A stretch of DNA of 64,000 bases from Burkholderia seminalis DSM 23518 (GCF_902832885.1 NZ_CADFDK010000002.1:620001-684000); one strand, 5' to 3'; shown: positions 7,337 through 16,390, counted from the first letter of the stretch. Translations and numbers: made by a program. Notes: generated by a model from the letters alone, not told the origin.

Positions 7337-7930
7337 TCAGGCCGCCGCCGCCGCCGCGTCGTGAAACGGTGCCAGGAATCCCCAATCCGGGTGTGCCGCC
7401 GCGATATCCGCCAGCCCGCGCGCGAACGCATGCGCCGGCAGCCACGGATACCCGAACGCCGCATGCAGCCCGTCGAGCTTCGACGACCGCGGATCGTCGA
7501 TCGTGTCCATTCGCGCGATGTGGATGTGCAGCGCGGCGATCCGGGCCGCGTCGTCGCGGGTGTCGTCGCCCGCGAACTGCCAGCGGTACGTGCCATGCCC
7601 GATCCGCAGCGCGCCGGTGTCCTTCTGCCGCATCACGACGAGCCACGGCATGTTGGCGACGCGATGCGCGTCGACGTCCGGCTCCGCGCAGACGTAACAG
7701 GTCCGGCACCGCTCGAACCGCTCGCCGAATTCCTCGACCAGCGTGCGCGCGATGGCGGCCGCGCCCGTCACGCGCGGCGGAAAATCGATATCGTCGCTGG
7801 CGAGCGAAAAGCTCAGTTCGGCATCGGCTGCGAAGCAGTCGGCGATCAGTGACGGACGGTTCAGGTCTTTCGCGCGCAGATAACATTCGAGCAGCGCGCG
7901 GACCGTCGCGGGATGAAGCGGAAAGGACAT
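7337..7930 (-). CDS. SnoaL/NTF2-like protein (nuclear transport factor 2 fold)
   Basis: A 197-residue protein starting MSFPLHPATVRALLECYLRA. It has the SnoaL-like pattern of an N-terminal helix pair, DLNRPSLIADCFAADAEL, and a later beta sheet with RIGHGTYRWQF. Members bind small hydrophobic or aromatic molecules, some acting as isomerases, cyclases or dehydratases. No catalytic assignment is possible. The start at 7930 has GGAGA upstream on the minus strand. It diverges from the MarR gene at 8060, so that regulator might also control it. Confidence 0.75.
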   Translation of the reverse strand: MSFPLHPATVRALLECYLRAKDLNRPSLIADCFAADAELSFSLASDDIDFPPRVTGAAAIARTLVEEFGERFERCRTCYVCAEPDVDAHRVANMPWLVVMRQKDTGALRIGHGTYRWQFAGDDTRDDAARIAALHIHIARMDTIDDPRSSKLDGLHAAFGYPWLPAHAFARGLADIAAAHPDWGFLAPFHDAAAAAA

Positions 7931-8020
7931 GATCGAGTCTCCGGTGCCGGACAATCGGGCAGCATGCGGGTCGCCGGACCCGGCCGGGAGCGCATGTGCC
8001 TTTACCGTATAATTTCGTTT

Positions 8021-8032
8021 CAAAGCTAAATT
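8021..8032. promoter_or_regulatory. Putative MarR operator upstream of the MarR gene
   Basis: CAAAGCTAAATT occurs here and again, identically, at 10055-10066 before the flavin monooxygenase operon. A related AAAAGCTAAAT is at 10042-10052 and ACAAAGCTTT is at 9981-9990. Repetition before these two promoters suggests a shared operator for the MarR protein encoded at 8060. Confidence 0.5.
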
Positions 8033-8059
8033 CGCATGACTGCACGGAGCGTCGACGTC

Positions 8060-8602
8060 ATGGCCAAGCAGCAAGAGGAGTCCGTTCTGACCATTACCAA
8101 CCCGGCCTGCCTGATCGACGGCACGGACACGGAATTTCGTCACCTGATCAACGGGTTGCTGCCGTTCGCGGCGCGCCTGCTGTCGGTCCGCGACGGTTTC
8201 GGCTCGATCGCCGGGCTGACCGGCATCCAGTATTCGTTGCTCGTGTCGGTCGCGCACCTGTCCCACGACGACGTCGTGACCGTCAACCGCCTGGCCGATC
8301 ACCTGCACCTGAGCGGCGCGTTCGTGACGATCGAAACCGGCAAGCTCAAGAAGCTCGGCCTGATCGACAAGCGGGCGGACCCGGACGACAAGCGCAAGAT
8401 GCGCGTCACGGTCACGCCGGCCGGCACGAAGCTGCTGAAAGCGCTGGCGCCCACCCAGCAGCGAATCAACAACGTGCTGTTCGAGGGCGTGACCAAGACC
8501 GAGTTCAAGGTGCTGTGCTCGGTGATCGACCGCCTCGTCACCAACGGCGATCGCGCAACGCTCGATCTCGCGCACATGATCGCGCGCCAGGAAAAAAGCT
8601 GA
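8060..8602 (+). CDS. MarR family transcriptional regulator
   Basis: A 180-residue MarR-type winged-helix regulator. VNRLADHLHLSGAFVTIETGKLKKLGLIDKR (in parts) is the recognition helix, followed by the wing DPDDKRKMRVTVTPAG, which holds the usual D-R/K-R of the family. Such proteins are normally repressors released by phenolic or aromatic ligands. The ATG at 8060 has GGAG ten bases upstream and is preferred over 8036. The sequence CAAAGCTAAATT in front of this gene recurs before the HpaC/HpaB-like operon at 10128, so autoregulation and control of that operon are inferred. Confidence 0.88.
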   Translation: MAKQQEESVLTITNPACLIDGTDTEFRHLINGLLPFAARLLSVRDGFGSIAGLTGIQYSLLVSVAHLSHDDVVTVNRLADHLHLSGAFVTIETGKLKKLGLIDKRADPDDKRKMRVTVTPAGTKLLKALAPTQQRINNVLFEGVTKTEFKVLCSVIDRLVTNGDRATLDLAHMIARQEKS

Positions 8603-8642
8603 CGCACGCCGGCCGCGGGCCGGCGCGACGCGTCGGCCATGC

Positions 8643-9854
8643 TCAGTGCGCGGCCCACTCGATCGTATCGAGGTCGACCCCTTCCAGATGCATGTCCCAT
8701 AGCGGGCTCAGCGCGCGCAGCTTGTCGACCGTGTCGCGCACCTGCGCGATCACGCTGTCCACTTCGGCTTCGGTCGTGAAGCGGCCGAGCGTGAAGCGGA
8801 TCGAGCTGTGCGCGAGTTCGTCGCTTCGGCCGAGCGCACGCAGCACGTAAGACGGTTCCAGCGACGCCGACGTGCACGCGGAGCCTGACGATACCGCGAC
8901 GCCCTTGATCCCCATGATCAGCGATTCGCCCTCGACGAAGTTGAAGCTCACGTTCAGGTTGTGCGGAATCCGGCGCGCCAGGTCGCCGTTCACGTAAACC
9001 TCGTCGAGCGTCGACAGGCCGGCCAGCAGCCGGTCGCGCAACGCGCCGACGCGGCGGCTTTCTTCCTCCATCTCTTCCTTCGCAAGCCGAAACGCTTCGC
9101 CCATCCCGACGATCTGGTGTGTCGGCAGGGTGCCCGAGCGCATCCCGCGCTCGTGGCCGCCGCCGTGCATCTGCGCTTCGATGCGCACGCGCGGCTTGCG
9201 GCGCACGTACAGCGCGCCGATTCCCTTCGGGCCGTACACCTTGTGCGCGGTCACCGTCAGCAGGTCGACGTTCAGTGCATTCACGTCCACCGGAATCTTG
9301 CCGGCCGCCTGTACGGCGTCGCAGTGGAACACGATGCCGCGGGCGCGGCACAGCGCGCCGATCTCGGCGATCGGCTGGATCACGCCCGTTTCGTTGTTCG
9401 CGAGCATCACCGACACCAGGATCGTGTCGGCGCGCAGCGCCCGCCGCAGCGCATCGAGATCGAGCAGACCGTTTTCCTCCACGTCGAGGTAGGTGACGTC
9501 GAAGCCCTGGCGTTCGAGTTCGCGGCACGTATCGAGCACGGCCTTGTGTTCGGTCTTCACCGTGACGAGGTGCTTGCCCGTGCCTTGATAGAAGTGCGCG
9601 GCGCCCTTGATCGCGAGGTTGTTGCCTTCGGTGGCACCCGATGTCCACACGATTTCGCGCGGGTCCGCGCCGAGCAGCGCGGCGACGTGCGCGCGCGCTT
9701 CCTCGACCGCTTGCTCGGCGTCCCAGCCGTGGCTGTGGCTGCGCGAAGCGGGGTTGCCGAACTGCTCGTGCAGGAACGGCACCATTTTGTCGACCACGCG
9801 CGGATCGACGGGCGTCGTCGCGCTGTAGTCCATGTAGATCGGGCGGGATGGCAT
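8643..9854 (-). CDS. Cysteine desulfurase (IscS/NifS class), stand-alone
   Basis: A 403-residue PLP enzyme that removes sulfur from cysteine for Fe-S cluster or thio-cofactor synthesis. The PLP lysine is K205 in [10 protein letters not shown], the substrate loop has the catalytic C327 in [10 protein letters not shown], and [10 protein letters not shown] carries the conserved histidine and aspartate. Length and motifs are those of IscS. No iscR, iscU, iscA, hscAB or fdx gene is adjacent, so this is likely a second copy. It may serve the neighbouring oxygenase locus or be a displaced housekeeping gene. The start at 9854 gives the usual [16 protein letters not shown]-terminus, with GGAG upstream on the minus strand. 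Confidence 0.92.
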   Translation of the reverse strand: MPSRPIYMDYSATTPVDPRVVDKMVPFLHEQFGNPASRSHSHGWDAEQAVEEARAHVAALLGADPREIVWTSGATEGNNLAIKGAAHFYQGTGKHLVTVKTEHKAVLDTCRELERQGFDVTYLDVEENGLLDLDALRRALRADTILVSVMLANNETGVIQPIAEIGALCRARGIVFHCDAVQAAGKIPVDVNALNVDLLTVTAHKVYGPKGIGALYVRRKPRVRIEAQMHGGGHERGMRSGTLPTHQIVGMGEAFRLAKEEMEEESRRVGALRDRLLAGLSTLDEVYVNGDLARRIPHNLNVSFNFVEGESLIMGIKGVAVSSGSACTSASLEPSYVLRALGRSDELAHSSIRFTLGRFTTEAEVDSVIAQVRDTVDKLRALSPLWDMHLEGVDLDTIEWAAH

Positions 9855-10054
9855 CGAATGGGCTCCGGGAAGCGGGATCTCTCGCGGGTCGCTAAAGCCG
9901 CGGGATACGGTTGCCGCAGTGTACGTGGACATTCGCGGGCGTCGCGCAACATCCATCACGCCAGTAGGGTTGTCTTTTAAACAAAGCTTTCAAGATCAGG
10001 GTTTACGACAGCTTGAACCGGCTTTTGTGTTTACATTCAATAAAAGCTAAATCA

Positions 10055-10066
10055 CAAAGCTAAATT
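10055..10066. promoter_or_regulatory. Putative MarR operator before the flavin monooxygenase operon
   Basis: The exact 12-mer found at 8021-8032, with near copies at 10042-10052 and 9981-9990. All lie in the AT-rich divergent region between the desulfurase gene and the reductase gene, 60-150 bp before the reductase start codon. Confidence 0.5.
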
Positions 10067-10127
10067 GAAGTGATTCGTTGGTCGGATTCCGCCGCGGAAT
10101 CCGGCGATGCAACCCCAGGAGAACGAG

Positions 10128-10655
10128 ATGAGCGAGAACCATGCCGGAACCGGCGCGGGCGCCGACGAGCAGCGACGCTTTCGTACCGCGTTGTCGATGT
10201 TCGCGACGGGCGTCGCGGTGATTACCGCCCCGCGCAAAGAGGGGATGCCGGTCGGCATCACGGTCGCGTCATTCAATTCGGTGTCGCTGGATCCGCCGCT
10301 GATCCTGTTCTCGGTCGACCGCCGCAGCCTGAGCCTCGGCGACCTGGCCGGCGCGGACGGCTACGCGGTCAACGTGCTCGACGAGACGCAGCAGCACCTG
10401 TCGAACTGTTTCGCGAAGGCGAACGGCGACAAGTGGGGCTGGCGCGCCGGCGCGGCGCCCGCCGACGGCGCGGTGCTGCTGCCCGACGCACTCGCGACGT
10501 TCGAATGCGAGCCCTATGCGCAATACGACGGCGGCGACCACGTGATCTTCGTCGGCCGCGTGACGCGGCACCGCGCGCGCTCGGAAGGGCGCCCGCTGAT
10601 CTTCTTTGGCGGTCGCTACCGCGCGCTCGACGGCGCGCATGCGCCGTCCGTGTGA
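10128..10655 (+). CDS. Flavin reductase component (HpaC-like) of a two-component monooxygenase
   Basis: A 175-residue flavin reductase-like protein. RTALSMFATGVAVITA and VGITVASFNSVSLDPPLILFSV (in parts) form the FMN-binding split barrel, and the C-terminal GGRYRAL is typical. It uses NAD(P)H to supply reduced flavin to a partner oxygenase, here the HpaB-type enzyme encoded 36 bp downstream. The ATG at 10128 has AGGAG six bases upstream; an earlier ATG at 10107 lacks one. It is the first gene of a four-gene operon apparently controlled by a MarR protein. Confidence 0.88.
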   Translation: MSENHAGTGAGADEQRRFRTALSMFATGVAVITAPRKEGMPVGITVASFNSVSLDPPLILFSVDRRSLSLGDLAGADGYAVNVLDETQQHLSNCFAKANGDKWGWRAGAAPADGAVLLPDALATFECEPYAQYDGGDHVIFVGRVTRHRARSEGRPLIFFGGRYRALDGAHAPSV

Positions 10656-10691
10656 ACGCAACCCACGATTCATTCCACCCAGGAGGACATC

Positions 10692-12170
10692 ATGATCAAG
10701 AACGGGACTCAGCACATCGCGTCGCTGCGCGACGGGCGGCAGGTCTACCTGAACGGCCAGCCGGCCGGCGACGTGACCGCGCATGCGGCATTCCGCAATT
10801 CGATTCGCAGCTACGCGAGCCTGTACGACTACCAGGCGCGCGACGAGAACGTCGAGAAGATGACGTTCGTGTCGCCCGGCACGGGCAACCGCGTGAGCCG
10901 GATCTGGCAGCTGCCGACGTCCTATGACGAACTCGTCGAGCGCCGTGCCGCGCTGGAAGCGTGGTCGGAGCTGCATTACGGCTTCATGGGCCGCTCGCCC
11001 GACCACGTCGCGTCGTGTCTTTCCGGCATGTATATGGGCGCCGACGTGTTCGAACAATACGACCCGGCGCGCGCCGGCGCGCTGCGCGACTACTACCGTT
11101 ATGCACGCGACAACGACCTGTTCCTGACCTACGTGATCGTGAATCCGCAGGCGAACCAGTCGAAGGCCGCACACGAGCAGGAGGACAAGTACCTCGCGGT
11201 CGGCATCGTCGATCAGGATGCCGAAGGCATCACGGTGCGCGGCGCGAAGATGCTCGCGACGAGCGGGATCATGGCGAACGAGGTGTTCTGCAGCTGCATC
11301 CAGCCGCTGCGCGAAGGCGACGAGATGTACGCGCTGTCGTTCGCGGTGCCGATGAACGCGAAGGGCATGAAGATCCTGTCGCGCAAGTCGTACGAGGAGC
11401 ACGCGACGTCGGTGTTCGACAACCCGCTGTCCAGCCGCTTCGACGAGAACGACGCGGTGCTGTACTTCGACGACGTGAAGGTGCCGTGGGAACGGATCTT
11501 CGTCGCCGGCAACACGGCGATGTGCGCGAAGCAGTTTCATGCGACGCCCGCGCACGTGTACCAGAACTATCAGTGCCAGGTGCGCCTGATGACGAAGCTG
11601 CGCTTTCTCGTCGGGCTCGGCCTGAAGATTTCCGAGGTCAACGGCACGAACACGTTCCCGCAGGTACGCGAGACGCTGGGCCAGCTCGCGGCCGAAGCGT
11701 CGATGGTCGAGGCGTGGGTCTACGGGATGGAAGCGAAGGGCACGGTCGTCAACGGCTTCTACGTGCCCGACCGCAACATGCTGTACGGCTCGCAGGTCGT
11801 CACGCAGCAGCTGTATTCGAAGGTGCTCAACACGCTGCGCGAGCTCGCGGGCGGCGGAATGATCATGCTGCCGTCCAGCGTGCGCGATTTCGAGAACCCC
11901 GACCTGCTGCGCATCATCGAGAAGACGCAGAAGTCGCCGGTGTGTTCGTCCGAGGAGCGCGTGAAGTTCTTCAAGCTCGCATGGGACGCGGTCGGCTCCG
12001 AATTCGCGTCGCGCCACAACCAGTACGAGCTGTTCTACGCCGGCGCGTCGTTCGTCACGAAGGGCCACGCATACCGCACGTACGACTGGCAGCGCGCGTC
12101 GCATCTCGTCGATTCGATGCTCGGCAGCTATTCGCTGAACCAGGAACGGTCGACGCCGCACGCCGCTTGA
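10692..12170 (+). CDS. HpaB-type flavin-dependent monooxygenase, oxygenase component
   Basis: A 492-residue protein of the 4-hydroxyphenylacetate 3-hydroxylase large-subunit family (class D flavin monooxygenases, acyl-CoA dehydrogenase fold). The family opening LNGQPAGDVTAHAAFRN and the FADH2-binding region with LATSGIMANEVFC, plus VYQNYQCQVRLMTKLRFL, are all present. It hydroxylates an aromatic or heteroaromatic ring using reduced flavin from the upstream reductase. The usual homoprotocatechuate genes (hpaD, E, F, G, H) are absent, so the substrate may differ from 4-hydroxyphenylacetate. A strong AGGAGG precedes the ATG. Confidence 0.88.
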   Translation: MIKNGTQHIASLRDGRQVYLNGQPAGDVTAHAAFRNSIRSYASLYDYQARDENVEKMTFVSPGTGNRVSRIWQLPTSYDELVERRAALEAWSELHYGFMGRSPDHVASCLSGMYMGADVFEQYDPARAGALRDYYRYARDNDLFLTYVIVNPQANQSKAAHEQEDKYLAVGIVDQDAEGITVRGAKMLATSGIMANEVFCSCIQPLREGDEMYALSFAVPMNAKGMKILSRKSYEEHATSVFDNPLSSRFDENDAVLYFDDVKVPWERIFVAGNTAMCAKQFHATPAHVYQNYQCQVRLMTKLRFLVGLGLKISEVNGTNTFPQVRETLGQLAAEASMVEAWVYGMEAKGTVVNGFYVPDRNMLYGSQVVTQQLYSKVLNTLRELAGGGMIMLPSSVRDFENPDLLRIIEKTQKSPVCSSEERVKFFKLAWDAVGSEFASRHNQYELFYAGASFVTKGHAYRTYDWQRASHLVDSMLGSYSLNQERSTPHAA

Positions 12171-12215
12171 CGCGTCGTGCCCGACTTCACCCGCTATCGC
12201 ATTCAGGAGAGACAG

Positions 12216-12602
12216 ATGGCCATCAACAAGCTTCACGACGAATTCCATACGCTGGACATGCAGCGCGACTGGCGGCTGCCGGAAGGGTATGACCCGGCAT
12301 CCGGCGCACAGGAGCTGATTCTGTCCGGCGCGCTCGATACCGAGCGCAAGCGCGGCAGCCGCACGCGCCTGCTGCGCCTGCCGGCGGGGCTGCATACGAA
12401 GAAGCCGTTCGTGCACGACTACTGGGAAGAGGTGTTCCTGGTCGAGGGCGACCTGACCGTCGGCAACGACGAGCACGGCAACGGCGGCACGCCGTTCAAG
12501 GGCTACACGTATGCGGTGCGGCCGCCCGGCGCATGGCACGGCCCGTTCAAGTCGAACGGCGGCTGCGTGCTGCTCGAGATCCACTACTACGACCCGGCCT
12601 GA
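12216..12602 (+). CDS. Cupin domain protein of the monooxygenase operon
   Basis: A 128-residue single-domain cupin with HDYWEEVFLVEGDL (first motif: H and E ligands) and the second motif around RPPGAWHGPFKS. It resembles ChrR-type cupins. It may be a metal-dependent dioxygenase or isomerase acting on the hydroxylated product, or a binding protein. The ATG at 12216 follows AGGAGAGACAG. It sits between the HpaB-type gene and the DUF2848 gene in the same direction. Confidence 0.82.
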   Translation: MAINKLHDEFHTLDMQRDWRLPEGYDPASGAQELILSGALDTERKRGSRTRLLRLPAGLHTKKPFVHDYWEEVFLVEGDLTVGNDEHGNGGTPFKGYTYAVRPPGAWHGPFKSNGGCVLLEIHYYDPA

Positions 12603-12674
12603 GCGCGGCCGGTCGACGACACACGGCGAGCGGCGCCGCGCGACGCGTGCGCGCCCCGCCACAAGGAGCATTCG

Positions 12675-13364
12675 ATGAAAACCATTACGTTCGCGATCGA
12701 CGGTCGCGACGGCCGCACCGAGCGCGCGATCGCGATCGACACGCTCGTGATCGCGGGCTGGACCGGCCGTGACACGGCGGCCATGGAGCGGCACATCCAC
12801 GAGCTGGAGGCGCTCGGCGTCAGGCGCCCGGCGGCGACGCCGGTTTTCTACCGCGTTGCGGCCGACCGCCTCGACCCGTCGCCCGCGATCCAGGTATCGG
12901 GCGGGCAGAGCAGCGGCGAAGCGGAATTCGTGCTGGTGCGCGCCGGCGGCGAGACCTTCGTCGGCATCGCATCCGACCACACCGACCGCGAAGTCGAGAC
13001 ATACGGGATCACCGTGTCGAAGCAGATGTGCGGCAAGCCGTGCGCGAGCACGCTGTGGAAGTTCGACGACGTGGCCGGTCACTGGGATCAGCTCGTGCTG
13101 CGCGCGTACGCGACGATCGACGGCGAGCGCGTGCTGTATCAGGAAGGCCAGGTGACGGCGATGCGCGCGCCGGACGATCTGCTCGCGCAGTTCGCGCGCC
13201 ACGGCGGCCGTTTCGAGAACGGCACCGCGATGCTGTGCGGAACGCTGGCCGCGATCGGCGGCATCCGGCCGGCCGAGCGGTTCGAGATCGAGCTGGAGGA
13301 TCCGGTGCTGGGCCGCACGATCCGGCATGCGTATGCGGTGGACACGCTACCGGTCGCGGGCTGA
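12675..13364 (+). CDS. DUF2848 family protein (FAH-like fold likely)
   Basis: A 229-residue protein of the DUF2848 family. Features include the acidic stretch GQSSGEAEFVLV, the DHTDREVE metal-ligand-like motif and CGKPCASTLW with two close cysteines. DUF2848 proteins are distantly like fumarylacetoacetate hydrolases and recur in catabolic operons, so a hydrolase or tautomerase step after ring hydroxylation is inferred. AAGGAG lies before the ATG. It is the last gene of the operon. Confidence 0.82.
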   Translation: MKTITFAIDGRDGRTERAIAIDTLVIAGWTGRDTAAMERHIHELEALGVRRPAATPVFYRVAADRLDPSPAIQVSGGQSSGEAEFVLVRAGGETFVGIASDHTDREVETYGITVSKQMCGKPCASTLWKFDDVAGHWDQLVLRAYATIDGERVLYQEGQVTAMRAPDDLLAQFARHGGRFENGTAMLCGTLAAIGGIRPAERFEIELEDPVLGRTIRHAYAVDTLPVAG

Positions 13365-13384
13365 CGCCACCGGCACACGCGCGC

Positions 13385-14137
13385 TCATGCGCGGCAGATC
13401 GCGATGATCTCCGCGCTGATCGTTTCGTCGAAAGGCGCGCGTTGCCAGTCGCCGCACCACTCGGCCGATGCGAAACCGGCTGCCGACACGCGCGCCTGCA
13501 GGGCGGGCTGCGCGATGAAACGCAGCCGGCTCGTGTTCGTCAGCACCGTGTCGTCGCGGCGGAAGCGGTAGTGCGTGTCGAACGTCACGATCGCGTCGTC
13601 GACCGCACGCACCGCGTGATGGAGATCGACGCGGCCGAAGTCGCGCGATTCGACGCTGCATGCCGAACGCGCGGGCGTCCACGCGCGCCACGGTGCGACG
13701 TGCGGGTTGCGGGTGTCGAACAGGAAGCGGCCGCCGTTGGCGAGCACGCGTCGCACGCCGCGCAGCGTCGCGTCGATTTCATCATCGGACAGCAGGCACT
13801 GGAACGCATGCCCGGTCATCACGACCGCATCGAACGGTGCGGCGGGCGGCAGGCTGCCGAGTTCGCATGCGTGCCAGCGCACGGTGTCGGCGCGCGGCTG
13901 GCGTCGTGCGTAATCGATCATTGCCGGCGCCGGATCGATCGCGACGACCTCGTGCCCGGCCGACGCGAGCCGGCGTGCGAACGTGCCGGTGCCGCATCCG
14001 AGATCGAGGATGCGCTGCGGCGCGGGGCCGATCACGGCTGCATAGAACACGAAGTCGCGATCGCCCGCGTTGAACAGGTCGTAGACCGCGACGAGGCGCG
14101 GGTCGATGTAGAGGCGGTCCGCGTCGGCAGGCGTCAT
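13385..14137 (-). CDS. Class I SAM-dependent methyltransferase
   Basis: A 250-residue methyltransferase with the glycine-rich SAM motif ILDLGCGTGTFARRLA followed by VVAIDPAPAMIDYAR, the standard Rossmann pattern. The acceptor substrate is unknown. It begins 13 bp after the LysE-family gene stop on the same strand, so the two form an operon. It faces the DUF2848 gene tail to tail. Confidence 0.85.
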   Translation of the reverse strand: MTPADADRLYIDPRLVAVYDLFNAGDRDFVFYAAVIGPAPQRILDLGCGTGTFARRLASAGHEVVAIDPAPAMIDYARRQPRADTVRWHACELGSLPPAAPFDAVVMTGHAFQCLLSDDEIDATLRGVRRVLANGGRFLFDTRNPHVAPWRAWTPARSACSVESRDFGRVDLHHAVRAVDDAIVTFDTHYRFRRDDTVLTNTSRLRFIAQPALQARVSAAGFASAEWCGDWQRAPFDETISAEIIAICRA

Positions 14138-14150
14138 GCGGCCGTGCTTA

Positions 14151-14777
14151 TCAGCGCTGCTGCACGGCCACGCGCAGCCCGAGCGCGATGAAGATCGACC
14201 CGATGATCTTCCCCTGCCAGCGCGTGAGCCACGTGAGCCGCTTCATGACGCGGCCGAGCGGGCGGATCGAGCACGCGATCAGCGTCGTATAGAGCGAGCT
14301 GAGCACGACGAAGATCAGCCCGAGCACCGCGAACTGCACGAACGTCGAGCCGCGCTCCGGGTGCACGAACTGCGGCATGAACGCGAGGAAGAACAGCGCG
14401 GTCTTCGGATTCAGCACTTCGGCGGGAATGGCCTGCAGGTACGCGACGAGCGGCGTGACGGGCGCCACCTGCGGCAGCGACGGATCCGACGGTTTTTCCA
14501 GCAGCGCACGCGCGCCGAGATAGAGCAGGTACGCGGCGCCGACCAGCTTCACGACGTTGAATGCGAGCGCCGACGTCATCAGCAGCGCGGACAACCCGAC
14601 GGCCGCGAACAGCGTATGCACGAAGTCGCCGCTCGCGACGCCGAGGCCGGTCAGGATGCCGGTCTTGCGCCCGCCCTGCACGGTGCGGCTCAGCACGAGC
14701 AGCACGGCCGGGCCGGGGATCAGGAACAGGCCCAGGACGACGGCGGTGAAAGTGCTCAGCGTGGTCAGGTCGAACAT
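14151..14777 (-). CDS. LysE/RhtB family amino-acid exporter
   Basis: A 208-residue inner-membrane protein with about six hydrophobic helices. The family signature FLIPGPAVLLVLSRTVQGG is near the N-terminus, and VLNPKTALFFLAFMPQFV is the second hallmark of LysE/RhtB exporters. It likely exports an amino acid or lactone-like metabolite. The start at 14777 gives the typical MFDLTTLSTF N-terminus. An AraC gene reads away from it at 14947 and probably controls it. Confidence 0.9.
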   Translation of the reverse strand: MFDLTTLSTFTAVVLGLFLIPGPAVLLVLSRTVQGGRKTGILTGLGVASGDFVHTLFAAVGLSALLMTSALAFNVVKLVGAAYLLYLGARALLEKPSDPSLPQVAPVTPLVAYLQAIPAEVLNPKTALFFLAFMPQFVHPERGSTFVQFAVLGLIFVVLSSLYTTLIACSIRPLGRVMKRLTWLTRWQGKIIGSIFIALGLRVAVQQR

Positions 14778-14946
14778 GGCGGCTCCGGCAGGTTGGCGCA
14801 GCGGCGGGGGATCGGGGCATTGTATTCGGTTCGGCGGGCGGCCGCTGACGCGCGCTTGAACGGCCCGGCCGTGCCGGCGCCTTTCTGGTATAAGCACGAA
14901 ACGACGTGCGGCACGGCGTCCGGCTTCTTCCACCGCCTATCGTTTC

Positions 14947-15747
14947 ATGCGCGAGCTTCCACCGACCACCCAACCCGCCGCGGACGCCGACGTCTATCAC
15001 GTGCCGCGTCCACTCGTCGTGTTCGGCGGCTCGGTCGTCGAGCCCGAATGGCGGCTGGAGCGGCACAGCCATCGCCAGGCGCAGCTGCTCTACACGCTGA
15101 GCGGCGTCGTCTATTGCGAGATCGACGGCGGCGTGTGGAGCGCGCCCCCGCAATGCACGGTGTGGATTCCCGGCGATGTTCCGCACGCGGCGCGCGGCTC
15201 GGCCGGCGCGACCTTCTACGCGGTGCTGGTCGAACCCGACGCCGCGCTCGACCTGCCCGCGCGCTGCTGCACGCTGTCCGTGTCGCCGCTGCTGCGCGAA
15301 CTGCTGCTGAAGGCCGCGAGCTTTCCGAACCTGTACGACGTCGACGGGCCGCAGGGGCGGCTGATGGCGACGCTGCTCGACGAACTCGTCGCGGCGCCGG
15401 TCGAGGACCTGTACCTGCCGATGCCGACCGACCGCCGGCTGCGCAAGCTGATCGACCATCTGCTCGACGATCCGGCCGACAAGTCGCCGCTGGCCGAACT
15501 CGCACGGCGCGCGGGCATCAGCGAGCGCAGCCTCACACGGCTCGCGACGAAGGAGCTCGGGATGAGCCTCGGCGACTGGCGCCGGCGGCTGCACGTCGCG
15601 CTGTCGCTGCGGATGCTGACGACCGGCCGCCGCGTGCACCAGATCGCGATCGACCTCGGCTACGAGAGCGCGAGCAGTTTCGTGACGATGTTCCGCAAGG
15701 CGACCGGCAAGTCGCCGACGCAATTCCTGACCGACCGGCAACGCTGA
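14947..15747 (+). CDS. AraC family regulator with N-terminal cupin
   Basis: A 266-residue regulator. The N-terminal half is an AraC-type cupin (ERHSHRQAQLLYTLSGVVY, WIPGDVPHAA). The C-terminal half holds two helix-turn-helix units: LAELARRAGISERSLTRL, then IAIDLGYESASSFVTMFRK followed by GKSPTQFL. It is divergent from the LysE/methyltransferase operon, the likely target. The ATG at 14947 has no strong Shine-Dalgarno. Confidence 0.9.
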   Translation: MRELPPTTQPAADADVYHVPRPLVVFGGSVVEPEWRLERHSHRQAQLLYTLSGVVYCEIDGGVWSAPPQCTVWIPGDVPHAARGSAGATFYAVLVEPDAALDLPARCCTLSVSPLLRELLLKAASFPNLYDVDGPQGRLMATLLDELVAAPVEDLYLPMPTDRRLRKLIDHLLDDPADKSPLAELARRAGISERSLTRLATKELGMSLGDWRRRLHVALSLRMLTTGRRVHQIAIDLGYESASSFVTMFRKATGKSPTQFLTDRQR

Positions 15748-15842
15748 ACGCGCCGGCCGCGCCCGCGGATGCGCAGGTTTGGCCAGATTGAAAAAGCAGT
15801 TGGCCGGGATGAGAAATGACGCGTTTGGCCTCGATCCATAAA

Positions 15843-15859
15843 ATGAGAATCGTTCTCAT
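15843..15859. promoter_or_regulatory. Fur-box-like palindrome
   Basis: ATGAGAA-TCG-TTCTCAT is a perfect 7-bp dyad matching the core TGAGAAT/ATTCTCA pattern of beta-proteobacterial Fur boxes. It ends 12 bp before the start codon of the gene at 15872, and would block its promoter when iron is plentiful. Confidence 0.7.
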
Positions 15860-15871
15860 CTGGAGGTCGAC

Positions 15872-16291
15872 ATGCAAATCACCACGACTGAATTCCCGTT
15901 CGTCTGGCTGCGTTACCGCGGTTCGACGCACTTCGAACCGGCCCGGTTGATCGCCGAGCTCGACGCGTTGCTGGCGCGCGGCGAACGCTTCGTTCTTCTG
16001 ACCGACGACGCGCCGTCCGGCGACGATCGCGGCGATACCGACCACGAGATGCGCAAGCAGCTCGCGAAGTGGAGCAAGGCCAACCGTGCGCAGTCGCGCG
16101 AATGGATCCCGGCGATGATCGCGATCGAGCCCGATGCGGCCCGGCGTGCCGCGCTCGATGCATTCTCGGGCACGTTCGAGAAGGTCTGGGGCTATCCGCT
16201 GAACGCGGCGGCGAGCCGCGAAGACGCGCTGGCGCTCGCGCAACGGCTGCTCGCCGAACCCGCGCGCCGCATCGCCGCGGCGAACGCCTGA
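15872..16291 (+). CDS. Hypothetical protein under a Fur-type operator
   Basis: A 139-residue soluble protein I cannot assign to a family. It contains FPFVWLRYRGSTHFEPARLIAELDALLARGERFVLLTDD (in parts) and then an acidic-to-basic stretch. The sequence KQLAKWSKANRAQSREWIPAMIAIEPD and an alpha-helical end follow, with no signal peptide. GGAGG lies before the ATG. The Fur-like palindrome just upstream suggests induction by iron limitation. Helix-strand order is compatible with a STAS-like or similar alpha/beta fold, but this is a guess. Confidence 0.75.
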   Translation: MQITTTEFPFVWLRYRGSTHFEPARLIAELDALLARGERFVLLTDDAPSGDDRGDTDHEMRKQLAKWSKANRAQSREWIPAMIAIEPDAARRAALDAFSGTFEKVWGYPLNAAASREDALALAQRLLAEPARRIAAANA

Positions 16292-16390
16292 CCCGGCCGC
16301 CGCGCGCCGCGCGGCTTTCGTCGACATCGACAACCGTGTACGGTGCGCGCACGCGCGCCGCGGCCTGTCGCAACCACGCAGGGGTGACCG

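Noticed and set aside
10269-13328. 1019-residue minus-strand frame opposite the monooxygenase operon
   Set aside because: It is antisense to four clear genes, Arg/His-rich, and typical of high-GC shadow frames.
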